A program made the translations under genes and the position numbers. A stretch of DNA of 64,000 nt from NCBI RefSeq assembly GCF_019145235.1, contig NZ_JAHSTV010000007.1, positions 248,001-312,000 on the forward strand, read 5' to 3'. The stretch is from Pseudomonas farris (GTDB taxonomy: Bacteria > Pseudomonadota > Gammaproteobacteria > Pseudomonadales > Pseudomonadaceae). The notes beneath the pieces are model-generated. The model saw only the letters and a list, made by a program, of their open reading frames with translations, did no database searches and was not told where the DNA came from. Position 1 is the first letter of the stretch, and each line of letters starts with the position of its first letter. This document shows, in pieces, positions 51,180 to 58,604 of this stretch.

Positions 51180-51887
51180 TCAAAGAGGTTGCTTGGGGAT
51201 TTCCAGCCCGCGAATCACCGCCGGCCTTGCCAGGAAACGCTCCAGTACGCGGGTAACATTGGGGAAATTCTGGATACCGACCAGATCACCGGCCTCATAG
51301 AAGCCGATCAGGTTGCGCACCCACGGAAAGGTCGCGATGTCGGCGATGGTATAGCGTTCGCCCATGATCCAGTCGCGCCCTTGCAGACGGCCGTCGAGGA
51401 CTTGAAGCAAGCGCTTGCTTTCCTCGACGTAGCGATCACGGGGACGCTTGTCTTCGTAGTCTTTGCCGGCGAATTTGTTGAAAAATCCGAGTTGGCCGAA
51501 CATCGGCCCAATACCGCCCATCTGAAACATCAGCCATTGAATGGTCTCGTAACGCGCCGCCGATTCCTGCGCCAGCAGTTGCCCGCTCTTGTCGGCGAGG
51601 TAAATCAGAATCGCCCCGGACTCGAACAAGGCCAGCGGTTGGTCCCCTGGACCGTGGGGGTCGAGGATCGCCGGGATCTTGTTGTTGGGGTTCAGCGACA
51701 GAAATTCGGGGGACAACTGATCGTTGGTGTCGAAGCCCACCCGATGCGGCTCGTAGGGCAGCCCGATTTCCTCGAGCATGATCGAAACCTTGACGCCATT
51801 GGGCGTTGGCAAGGAATAGAGCTGGATCCACTCCGGGTACTGGGCCGGCCATTTTTGAGTGATGGGGAATGCAGACAAATCGGTCAT
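51180..51887 (-). CDS. Glutathione S-transferase, YfcG/YghU (Nu-class-like)
   Basis: The 235-residue protein starts MTDLSAFPITQKWPAQYPEW and contains IQLYSLPTPNGVKVSIMLEE, the N-terminal signature of the YfcG/YghU group. NKIPAILDPHGPG and FESGAILIYLADK carry the GSH-binding cis-Pro and Glu-Ser. These enzymes use two GSH as a disulfide-bond reductase. Start 51887 fits better than Met13 codons earlier. The 3' end lies next to an REP pair. Confidence 0.9.
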   Translation of the reverse strand: MTDLSAFPITQKWPAQYPEWIQLYSLPTPNGVKVSIMLEEIGLPYEPHRVGFDTNDQLSPEFLSLNPNNKIPAILDPHGPGDQPLALFESGAILIYLADKSGQLLAQESAARYETIQWLMFQMGGIGPMFGQLGFFNKFAGKDYEDKRPRDRYVEESKRLLQVLDGRLQGRDWIMGERYTIADIATFPWVRNLIGFYEAGDLVGIQNFPNVTRVLERFLARPAVIRGLEIPKQPL

Positions 51888-52180
51888 AAGGGGCATCCAC
51901 GAGAAAACCGGAGCGAAGATCATAATCTACAGAGGGATAAGGTGTGTGCCATGTCCATAAATCCGCAACATCCAGTCGATAACCTTTTCCCCAATCCGTT
52001 CAAGGTTGCCGTTAAAGTGCCAGGCACCTCGCCCGGATCGAACCAAAGGGCTTCAGAGGACTCTGAACATTGCCCTGTAGGAAACGGACCGGGTCAACGA
52101 CATGGAATACACCCGATGCTGGGAGCTGGCGGTGTCAAGGTTTGTCAGCCTTAACCGAATGCGCTGAAGATGACCTGAAG

Positions 52181-52855
52181 ATGATGAACCCATCGAAACT
52201 CGCCCAACGCTTCAAACATCGCGCCTATATCTTCCTGCCCGCCCTGCTGGCGGTCAGCGCGTTGTTTTTGTCGCTTGAATCCAGTGAAAGCCGCGCCCAA
52301 CCGGCAGACGGCACCCAGACGCTGGTATTTTTGCGCCACGGGGAAAAACCCGCCGGCGGCCTGGGTCAGCTCAATTGTCAGGGGCTGAATCGCGCCATCG
52401 ACCTGGCCACTTTGTTGCCGGAAAAATTCGGCAAAGCCAACTATGTGTTTGCCGCCAACCCGACACGCAATGTCGAGGAAGGCGAACTGGATAATTCCTA
52501 CAGTTACATCCGGCCCCTGATGACCATCAGCCCCAGCGCGATCAAGCTTGGTTTGCCGGTGAACATCGAATTCTCGGCTAACGACACCAGCGACCTGGCG
52601 GATGAACTGCTGCACGACAAGTATCACAACTCGGTCATTTATACGGCCTGGTCCCACGGCTACCTGCCCGAGCTGATCAACAAGGTCGCCGGGGAAGCCG
52701 TCGGCAAAGAACAGAACATCACCGATGACTGGGAGTCGAGCGATTACGACTCGCTGTACGTGCTCACACTGACCTGGCACAACGGCAAGGCCAGCCTGCA
52801 GAGCCACAGCTACAAGCAAGGGCTGGATAACGGTCAGGAGAGCTGTCCGACGTAA
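52181..52855 (+). CDS. Histidine phosphatase-superfamily protein
   Basis: The 224-residue protein has an N-terminal signal-anchor (MMNPSKLAQRFKHRAYIFLP...). It also has the catalytic RHG motif (TLVFLRHGEKP) and a C-terminal His in TAWSHGYLPELI. The usual arginines of the phosphohistidine enzymes are partly present. It is probably exported or membrane-tethered, acting on a phosphate ester of unknown identity. Two ATGs are adjacent; the first is used. It is monocistronic, flanked by REP elements. Confidence 0.85.
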   Translation: MMNPSKLAQRFKHRAYIFLPALLAVSALFLSLESSESRAQPADGTQTLVFLRHGEKPAGGLGQLNCQGLNRAIDLATLLPEKFGKANYVFAANPTRNVEEGELDNSYSYIRPLMTISPSAIKLGLPVNIEFSANDTSDLADELLHDKYHNSVIYTAWSHGYLPELINKVAGEAVGKEQNITDDWESSDYDSLYVLTLTWHNGKASLQSHSYKQGLDNGQESCPT

Positions 52856-52880
52856 GCGGTCGGGGCCTGTCTGGCCCTCA

Positions 52881-52977
52881 TTGCGAGCAGGCTCGCTCCC
52901 ACATTTGATCTTCAGTGAACACAGACTTTGCGTACCACCGAGATCCAGTGTGGGAGCGAGCCTGCTCGCGATGGGGC
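52881..52977. repeat. REP pair, outward-facing variant (GCGAGCAGGCTCGCTCCC)
   Basis: Units at 52881-52903 and 52949-52977 are in opposite orientation, with a GCAGGCTCGCTCCC core. They lie between the phosphatase gene and selU. Confidence 0.85.
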
Positions 52978-52990
52978 CAGCAAAACAACA

Positions 52991-54094
52991 TCACCCCCGC
53001 TGATTACCCCGCTCCCGCAGGTATTCGAGCACCGCCCCCCGCTCCCCGACAAACTCGATCCGCGTACCCTTCTTCTCCCGCTGAAACGCATACATCGGGT
53101 CGTAATACTCGCGCAGCAACCCCTCGATCCAGCCCCGGTGCAAATCCACCGCACCGCTGTTCGCCTGTTCTGCCAGCGCATCTTCCATCAAGGTCAACAT
53201 CCGCTGATGACGTTCGCCGCCCAACCGTTTCTGGACATTGTTCAGACTCGCCAGCAAACGTTCGGAAAACAGCGCGAAGCCTTCATCGCCATGTACTTCG
53301 ATGAACTCGGCGCACAAGTCCACCACGTAATCACGCAGGATTCGTTCGACACGCCCTTCCAGGCTGTCTTCCAGCCAAACCATCGGAAACTGCTGCATGC
53401 CCTGATACAGCGGCAACGGTAAGGCGCAACTGCCGATTGCGCGGCTCTCGTCTTCCAGCACGAACTGTTCGATTCCGCGGGCGCGCTTCTTCAGTACGTC
53501 CACGGCCAGGCGGTTTTCAAAGTCGATGTTGGAGGGTTGGCCTGTGGCGCGTTTGCCGAAGCTTGAGCCGCGATGATGGGCGTGGCCTTCAAGGTCCAGC
53601 CCGTTGCTCAATTGAGTGAGCACCTCGGTCTTGCCGGTGCCGGTCATGCCACCCAGCAAAACGAAATCGCACTGGGTAATGGCCTGATCGAGGGTATCGA
53701 GCAAAAAAGTGCGCATGGCCTTGTAGCCGCCGCCGACTCGCGGGTAGTCGATACCCGCTTCGTCCTTGAGCCATTGCTGAACGATCTGCGAACGCAAGCC
53801 GCCGCGAAAACAATACAAATAACCATCCGGATGAGCCCGGGCAAAATCGGCCCAGGCCTGGATGCGCTCGGCCTTGATCTCGCCAGACACCAATTGATGT
53901 CCCAGCGTGATGGCCGCTTGCTGGCCTTGCTGCTTGTAGCAAGTGCCGATCCGTTGCCGCTCGAGGTCATTCATCAGCGGCAGATTGACCACGCCGGGGA
54001 ATGAGCCCTTGAGGAATTCGACCGGTGCGCGGGTATCCATCATCGGCCGGTCGTTGAGAAAGATGTCGCGGTAATCGGTGAAGTCGATGGACAT
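52991..54094 (-). CDS. selU: tRNA 2-selenouridine synthase SelU/MnmH
   Basis: SelU swaps sulfur for selenium in 2-thiouridine at wobble position 34 of tRNAs Lys, Glu and Gln, via an S-geranyl intermediate. The 367-residue protein has an N-terminal rhodanese domain (VVNLPLMNDLERQRIGTCY, active Cys95 in YCFRGGLRSQ). A P-loop domain (Walker A GGMTGTGKTEVL) follows. The ATG at 54094 overlaps the selD stop by one base (TGATG), so translational coupling is likely. It uses selenophosphate from the adjacent SelD. Confidence 0.95.
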   Translation of the reverse strand: MSIDFTDYRDIFLNDRPMMDTRAPVEFLKGSFPGVVNLPLMNDLERQRIGTCYKQQGQQAAITLGHQLVSGEIKAERIQAWADFARAHPDGYLYCFRGGLRSQIVQQWLKDEAGIDYPRVGGGYKAMRTFLLDTLDQAITQCDFVLLGGMTGTGKTEVLTQLSNGLDLEGHAHHRGSSFGKRATGQPSNIDFENRLAVDVLKKRARGIEQFVLEDESRAIGSCALPLPLYQGMQQFPMVWLEDSLEGRVERILRDYVVDLCAEFIEVHGDEGFALFSERLLASLNNVQKRLGGERHQRMLTLMEDALAEQANSGAVDLHRGWIEGLLREYYDPMYAFQREKKGTRIEFVGERGAVLEYLRERGNQRG

Positions 54095-55128
54095 CAAAAC
54101 ACCTCTACCGCGTTAGTCTGTCGCTCAACCAGTTCGCCGATCGGGTCGAGGGCCAGACCGAGTTCGGCCGCCACCGCCAGGAACCCTTCGTTGCCTTCGG
54201 GCGTGACCGCGATCAGCAGGCCGCCGCTGGTCTGCGGATCGCAGAGCACGCGTTTGTGCAACTCCTGGAGCCGGCCGACCTTGCTGGCGTAGCTGTCGAA
54301 ATTGCGCAGCGTGCCGCCCGGCACGCAGCCCTGATCGAGGTAATACTCGACACCCGGCAGGCGCGGCACACGGTCATATTCGATGCGGGCGGTCACGTTG
54401 CTGCCGTCGGCCATCTCCACCAAATGCCCGAGCAGGCCAAAACCGGTGACGTCGGTCATTGCGGTCACGCCGTCGAGTTTGCCGAAACGACTGCCGGGTT
54501 TGTTCAGGGTGCACATCCAGTCGCGGGCCAGGCCGATGTCGGCAGTGCGCAACTTGCCCTTCTTCTCGGCCGTGGTGAGGATGCCGATGCCCAAGGGTTT
54601 GGTGAGGTACAGCAAGCAACCGGCTGTCGCGGTGTCGTTGCGCTTCATGTGGCGCTTTTCCACCAGCCCGGTCACGGCCAGGCCGAAGATCGGCTCTGGC
54701 GCGTCGATGGAATGGCCGCCGGCCAACGGAATCCCGGCCTCATCGCAGACCGAACGCCCGCCGCGAATCACTTCCCGGGCAATCTCCGGCGCCAGCACAT
54801 TGACCGGCCAGCCGAGAATCGCAATCGCCATCAACGGGTCGCCGCCCATGGCGTAGATATCGCTGATGGCATTGGTGGCGGCGATGCGGCCGAAATCGAA
54901 CGGATCGTCGACAATCGGCATGAAAAAGTCGGTGGTCGAGACCACGCCGCGTTCTTCGTCAATGGCATACACCGCCGCATCATCGCGCGAGGCGTTGCCG
55001 ACCCAGAGTTTCGGGTCCAGGTTTTGCGCACCGCTGCCGGCCAGAATCACTTCCAGCACCTGGGGCGAAATCTTGCAGCCACAGCCTGCGCCGTGGCTGT
55101 ATTGGGTCAGACGAATCGGCTCGCTCAT
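54094..55128 (-). CDS. selD: Selenide, water dikinase SelD
   Basis: SelD makes selenophosphate from selenide and ATP. The 344-residue protein begins MSEPIRLTQYSHGAGCGCKI, with the catalytic Cys16 and Lys19 in the glycine-rich active-site loop. The ATP-binding motifs (DFFMPIVDDPFDFGRIAATNAISD, TDVTGFGLLGH) are intact. It uses Cys, not selenocysteine, at the active site. No selA/selB is in the window, so the selenophosphate seen here probably feeds the overlapping selU. Confidence 0.96.
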   Translation of the reverse strand: MSEPIRLTQYSHGAGCGCKISPQVLEVILAGSGAQNLDPKLWVGNASRDDAAVYAIDEERGVVSTTDFFMPIVDDPFDFGRIAATNAISDIYAMGGDPLMAIAILGWPVNVLAPEIAREVIRGGRSVCDEAGIPLAGGHSIDAPEPIFGLAVTGLVEKRHMKRNDTATAGCLLYLTKPLGIGILTTAEKKGKLRTADIGLARDWMCTLNKPGSRFGKLDGVTAMTDVTGFGLLGHLVEMADGSNVTARIEYDRVPRLPGVEYYLDQGCVPGGTLRNFDSYASKVGRLQELHKRVLCDPQTSGGLLIAVTPEGNEGFLAVAAELGLALDPIGELVERQTNAVEVF

Positions 55129-55174
55129 CGGGGGTGCACCTTGTGAAGTCAATGGCGAGGATTCTACAGCAACC

Positions 55175-55308
55175 CTGTGGCGAGGGGGCTTGCCCCCGTT
55201 GGGCTGCGCAGCGGCCCCCAAAACCAGACAATGTGGTTTGTCTGCAGCACCGTGTTGAATGGTTTACGACTGCTGCGCAGCCGAACGGGGGCAAGCTCCC
55301 TCGCCACA
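55175..55308. repeat. Long inverted repeat with GTGGCGAGGGGGCTTGCCCC arms
   Basis: The left arm TGTGGCGAGGGGGCTTGCCC at 55176 onward, plus GTTGGGCTGCGCAGC, is matched by its near-perfect complement at 55271-55308. Together they could form a stem of about 35 bp with a ~58-bp loop. It is the same repeat class as 35196. Confidence 0.85.
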
Positions 55309-55501
55309 AAAGCTCTATTGCCACAGATGGGGTTACTTATCTGATCGTCGATACCACTTTGGTGCATATCTCATCCAGATCCCTTCGCCCCCGAATTCCC
55401 CTCCTTTTCCCCCCTCACCTCGAATTCTTTGACCGAAAGGACAGTTAAACCGTCAATTCCTTAGATTTTTCCGTGCCTTGAACCAAACTGGTATGCCTTG
55501 T

Positions 55502-55513
55502 GCAAACGTTTGC
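55502..55513. promoter_or_regulatory. LacI/PurR-type operator upstream of the nucleoside uptake genes
   Basis: GCAAACGTTTGC is a perfect 12-bp palindrome with the central CpG typical of LacI-family sites (PurR consensus core GCAAACGTTTGC). It lies 85 bp before the Tsx-like start. A LacI-type regulator of purine or nucleoside use is therefore likely, although its gene is not in the window. Confidence 0.6.
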
Positions 55514-55597
55514 TAGTCGCCGATACCGGCCTGTTCGCCACCTAACCGCGCAAACCCGCATCACCGGGCTTTCGATCCGCACGAAAAGGGACTTTTA

Positions 55598-56554
55598 ATG
55601 CATTGCACCTCCAACCGCGTGACTTGCTCGCGCACCTTTGCTGTTTCCTTGCTGCTGGCCAGCGTTACAGGATTACTCAGCAACCATGCTTTGGCCCAAC
55701 CGGCCACCGCCGAAGAATCCGCCCAGGGTGAAGCCCTCAGCTCTGAAGCCAGCCCGCCGAAAAAGGGTGCCTACCTGTCGGACTGGTTTAACCAGGACCT
55801 GACCATCATCGGCAGCAAAGACATCAGTTTCGGCCCGCAACCGACCGACGATATCTACCTGGAATATGAATACTTCGGCCGCAAGGGACCGTTCGAGTTG
55901 TACGGTTACATCGACATTCCGAAGATCTTCGACATCGGCAACAGCCATGACAAAGGCGTGTGGGACCACGGCTCGCCGGTGTTCATGGAGCACGAACCGC
56001 GGATTTCCATTGACTACCTGGCCGGCCGCAGCCTGGCCGTCGGGCCGTTCAAGGAATGGTACGTCGCGTTCGACTGGATCTACGACCATGGCAGCAACAG
56101 TGCCAACCGCGCCAACACGCTGTACAGCGGCCTCGGCACCGACATCGACACCCATTCGCGGGTCAACCTGTCGGCCAACTTCTATGGCCGCTACCAGTGG
56201 GAAAACTACGGCGCCAGCAACGAGTATTCGTGGGACGGCTACCGCGCCCAGCTCAAGTACATCGTGCCCATCAGCAGCTTCAGCAACGGCGCGTCGTTGA
56301 CCTATATCGGTTTCACCAACTTTGACTTCGGCTCCGACCTGCACAAGGACAACCCGGCCCGCACCGCCAATGCCACCGTGGCCACCAACGTGTTGCTCTA
56401 CGCCTTCACCCACTTGCGTTTCACCCTGGTCGGCCGTTACTTCCACAACGGCGGCAACTGGGACGACGGCAGCGAGTTGAATTTCGGCGACGGTGACTTC
56501 CGCGCCCGTTCCAACGGCTGGGGCTACTACGCCGGTGTCGGCTATCAATTTTAA
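55598..56554 (+). CDS. Tsx-like nucleoside-specific outer membrane channel
   Basis: The 318-residue precursor has a signal peptide (about residues 1-33, ending HALAQP) and a beta-strand-rich body ending in the outer-membrane C-terminal Phe (GYYAGVGYQF). Motifs such as DIYLEYEYFGRKGPFELYGY and SWDGYRAQLKYIVPI resemble Tsx and OmpK. Tsx forms a nucleoside and antibiotic uptake pore. It is followed after 24 bp by a periplasmic nucleoside permease, so the two probably form an operon under the palindrome at 55502. Confidence 0.88.
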   Translation: MHCTSNRVTCSRTFAVSLLLASVTGLLSNHALAQPATAEESAQGEALSSEASPPKKGAYLSDWFNQDLTIIGSKDISFGPQPTDDIYLEYEYFGRKGPFELYGYIDIPKIFDIGNSHDKGVWDHGSPVFMEHEPRISIDYLAGRSLAVGPFKEWYVAFDWIYDHGSNSANRANTLYSGLGTDIDTHSRVNLSANFYGRYQWENYGASNEYSWDGYRAQLKYIVPISSFSNGASLTYIGFTNFDFGSDLHKDNPARTANATVATNVLLYAFTHLRFTLVGRYFHNGGNWDDGSELNFGDGDFRARSNGWGYYAGVGYQF

Positions 56555-56578
56555 GGCTCATTTGAATCAGGAGGTTTT

Positions 56579-57613
56579 ATGAATGCAATGACGCGTCTTT
56601 CCCTTACCGTGGGCTTGGCTTGCGGCACCCTGCTCTCTTCCGCCGCGTGGGCTGACAACACGCCGATCCAGCCGAAAGTGATGCTGATCACCATGTTCGC
56701 CCCCGAGGCGCAGAACTGGATCGATCGCCTGGAGCTCAAGCAAGAAGTGCGCGTACCGGGCCTGTCCGCCGAGTACCCGAATATTCGCTGCAACACCCAA
56801 CAGGTGTGCCTGATGGTCACCGGCATGGGCCAGACCAATGCCGCAGCCTCGACCCTGGCCCTGGTACTGTCACCGAAATTCGATCTGCGCAAAAGTTACT
56901 TCCTGATCGCCGGGATTGCCGGCATCAGCCCGCACCACGGCACCATCGGCACCACCGCGTGGGCGCACTATCTGGTGGAGTTCGGCACCCAGTGGGAGCT
57001 GGACTCCCGGGACGCGCCGAAAGACTGGCCGACCGGTTATCTGGGCATCAACACCAAAGGCCCGAACGAAAAGCCGCCGCTGGACTACAAGACTGAAGTG
57101 TTCGAACTCAATCCGAAGTTGCAGGCCAAGGCATTCGCCCTGAGCCACAAGGTCCAGCTGAGCGAAAGCAAGGAATCAGCGATATGGCGCTTGAAGTATC
57201 CGTCTGCGCCGGCCAATCAGCCTCCGGTGGTGACCCAGTGCGACACGCTGGCGGGCAATACCTGGTTTTCCGGAACGCGGTTGAGTGAGCGGGCGGAAGT
57301 CTGGACCAGGCTGCTGACCAATAACGAAGGGGTCTATTGCACGACTCAGCAGGAAGACAACTCCACCTACGAGGCGCTGCTGCGCGCCAGCCGCGAGGGG
57401 TTGGTGGACGTCCGGCGCCTGGCGGTGGTGCGCGCCGGTTCCGACTTCGACCGGCCGGCGCCGGGCCAGAGCGAGGTGGATAACCTGCTCAAATACGCCG
57501 ATCAGGGTGGGTTTGTGCCGGCGCTGGAGAACCTGTACCGCACGGGGAATCCGTTGGTGCAGGAAATTTTGCAGAATTGGTCGGCTTGGGAGAAAGGTGT
57601 GCCTGAGGTCTGA
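56579..57613 (+). CDS. Purine nucleoside permease (periplasmic NUP family)
   Basis: The 344-residue precursor has a signal peptide (MNAMTRLSLTVGLACGTLLS..., cleaved near AWADN) and a nucleoside phosphorylase-like fold: IQPKVMLITMFAPEAQNWID, VCLMVTGMGQTNAAASTLAL and YFLIAGIAGISPHHG. Family members are exported proteins first described as yeast nucleoside permeases and seen in proteobacteria. Whether this one binds, transports or cleaves nucleosides is not clear. AGGAGGTTTT precedes the ATG. It is co-directional with the Tsx-like gene. Confidence 0.88.
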   Translation: MNAMTRLSLTVGLACGTLLSSAAWADNTPIQPKVMLITMFAPEAQNWIDRLELKQEVRVPGLSAEYPNIRCNTQQVCLMVTGMGQTNAAASTLALVLSPKFDLRKSYFLIAGIAGISPHHGTIGTTAWAHYLVEFGTQWELDSRDAPKDWPTGYLGINTKGPNEKPPLDYKTEVFELNPKLQAKAFALSHKVQLSESKESAIWRLKYPSAPANQPPVVTQCDTLAGNTWFSGTRLSERAEVWTRLLTNNEGVYCTTQQEDNSTYEALLRASREGLVDVRRLAVVRAGSDFDRPAPGQSEVDNLLKYADQGGFVPALENLYRTGNPLVQEILQNWSAWEKGVPEV

Positions 57614-57929
57614 GTTCGGCTTCAGGCCGTCATCGCGGGCAGGCTCGCTCACACAGGGGGCTGTGTTGGTCACAAATCATGTGAGTGGCGCAGATCAACT
57701 GTGGGAGCGAGCCTGCTCGCGATAGGGCTAGAACATTCAACATACATGCCGACTGTGACGATTCCGCCGGCGCATCTTGGGCCATAGGCTAGGATCATTT
57801 GGGGTCGGGAAGACTCCATGATCAAGAGGCGTCCGGCTGTCGCCAGTCACTGTCACCGTCCGACAATTCGACTGAATTTTCCCTGCGCCTCGTGATCCCT
57901 CTATAACTACAGGGAGGAATACAGGCTTT
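57614..57929. other. Intergenic region after the nucleoside permease gene
   Basis: This 316-bp stretch contains REP units at 57631-57727. No gene or RNA is evident in the rest, apart from a ribosome site for the small gene at 57930. Confidence 0.6.
57631..57727. repeat. REP pair, outward-facing variant
   Basis: Units at 57631-57655 (CATCGCGGGCAGGCTCGCTC) and 57700-57727 (TGTGGGAGCGAGCCTGCTCG) lie on opposite strands with a GC-rich core. Confidence 0.85.
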
Positions 57930-58157
57930 ATGAACAATGCAAAACTTTTCGTTATTGAATACACCCTTCATGGCCAGCCCAAGTCTTTCATTATCCGCCT
58001 GGAAAAAATGGACAATGCAGAGGCTTGGCACTGGGCAAGTTGCGACGCCGGTATCGGCCGGATCCCGCGCTTTGGCCGTGAACGGGTGCAAAAGACCAGC
58101 AAACCGCTGGCGGAAAAATTCGGCATCGAGAATGTGACCTGGCGACCGGCCAGTTGA
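57930..58157 (+). CDS. Small conserved hypothetical protein, DUF6555-like (75 aa)
   Basis: The 75-residue protein (MNNAKLFVIEYTLHGQPKSF...) has a compact alpha/beta pattern: FVIEYTLHGQPKSFIIRLE, DNAEAWHWASCDAGIGRIPRFG and SKPLAEKFGIENVTWRP. This resembles a family of short pseudomonad proteins labelled DUF6555; the resemblance is from memory and unverified. AGGGAGGAATACAGGCTTT precedes the ATG. It has one Cys and a conserved-looking W-x-W motif. It ends before a terminator shared with the metallothionein gene region. Confidence 0.7.
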   Translation: MNNAKLFVIEYTLHGQPKSFIIRLEKMDNAEAWHWASCDAGIGRIPRFGRERVQKTSKPLAEKFGIENVTWRPAS

Positions 58158-58189
58158 GCGTCAAAAAGGAGGGGAAAGATCCCAACTGA

Positions 58190-58218
58190 AGTGGAGCCTG
58201 GACGGCTCCACTTTTTTG
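58190..58218 (+). terminator. Rho-independent terminator after the 75-aa gene
   Basis: The stem AAGTGGAGCC/GGCTCCACTT is followed by TTTTGG, 33 bp after the stop codon. It lies between two convergent genes. Confidence 0.85.
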
Positions 58219-58227
58219 GCTGAACGG

Positions 58228-58386
58228 TCAGTGTTGAGCACACTTGCAGCCTTTGGTGGCGCATGTTTCGCCGTTTTCGTGGTGCTTGGCGCAGGCTTCA
58301 CAGCAATAGTGCTTGCCGTGACGCACGATAGGGTGTTCACCCAGCTTACAGTTGCATTTCGGGCAGTCGCAGGTACCGTCATTCAT
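58228..58386 (-). CDS. bmtA: Bacterial metallothionein (52 aa)
   Basis: This short gene reads MNDGTCDCPKCNCKLGEHP... and ends GCKCAQH. It has ten cysteines (residues 6, 8, 11, 13, 28, 29, 32, 42, 47, 49) and six histidines. The spacing (C-x-C-x2-C-x-C, then HYCCEACA, then TC-x4-C-x-C) is that of SmtA/BmtA-type zinc/cadmium-binding metallothioneins. It buffers Zn or Cd in the cytoplasm. The start (ATG at 58386) is fixed by the Cys pattern; the upstream region shows no assured metal-regulator site. Confidence 0.9.
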   Translation of the reverse strand: MNDGTCDCPKCNCKLGEHPIVRHGKHYCCEACAKHHENGETCATKGCKCAQH

Positions 58387-58604
58387 AAGTCTGACTCCGT
58401 GGTTAGGGTCGTCCGGGTGCCGCGAATGCGCGACACCTGAAGCAAATGACCGCCCGTTCCAGATACGGGTTCAAACAAACGCTTGGACGGTGCTTGCTTA
58501 CTAATGAGGGTAGTCGCGATGCGGAACCACAGGATTTCCGTCGCTCAAATTTCTTGATTTACCGGCATTGGGGACAAGCCCCTTTGCCACACGAGCATTA
58601 TCAA
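58387..58604. other. Region between the metallothionein gene and the chemoreceptor gene
   Basis: It holds the upstream region of bmtA and a 43-nt dispersed repeat (58527-58569) that matches 44958-45000. Beyond it is a fragment GGGGACAAGCCCCTTTGCCA of the second REP class. No gene is visible. Confidence 0.65.
58527..58569. repeat. Second copy of a 43-nt dispersed repeat
   Basis: CCACAGGATTTCCGTCGCTC onward matches 44958-45000 with about six differences; both copies end TTACCGGCATT. Here the copy lies alone and not inside a full inverted repeat. Confidence 0.75.

Larger units (their letters stand above)
55129..55597. other. Intergenic region between selD and the Tsx-like gene
   Basis: This 469-bp stretch holds the second-class REP arms at 55175-55212 and 55271-55308 and a LacI-type palindrome at 55502-55513. 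The rest (55320-55480) has no gene. Confidence 0.7.
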
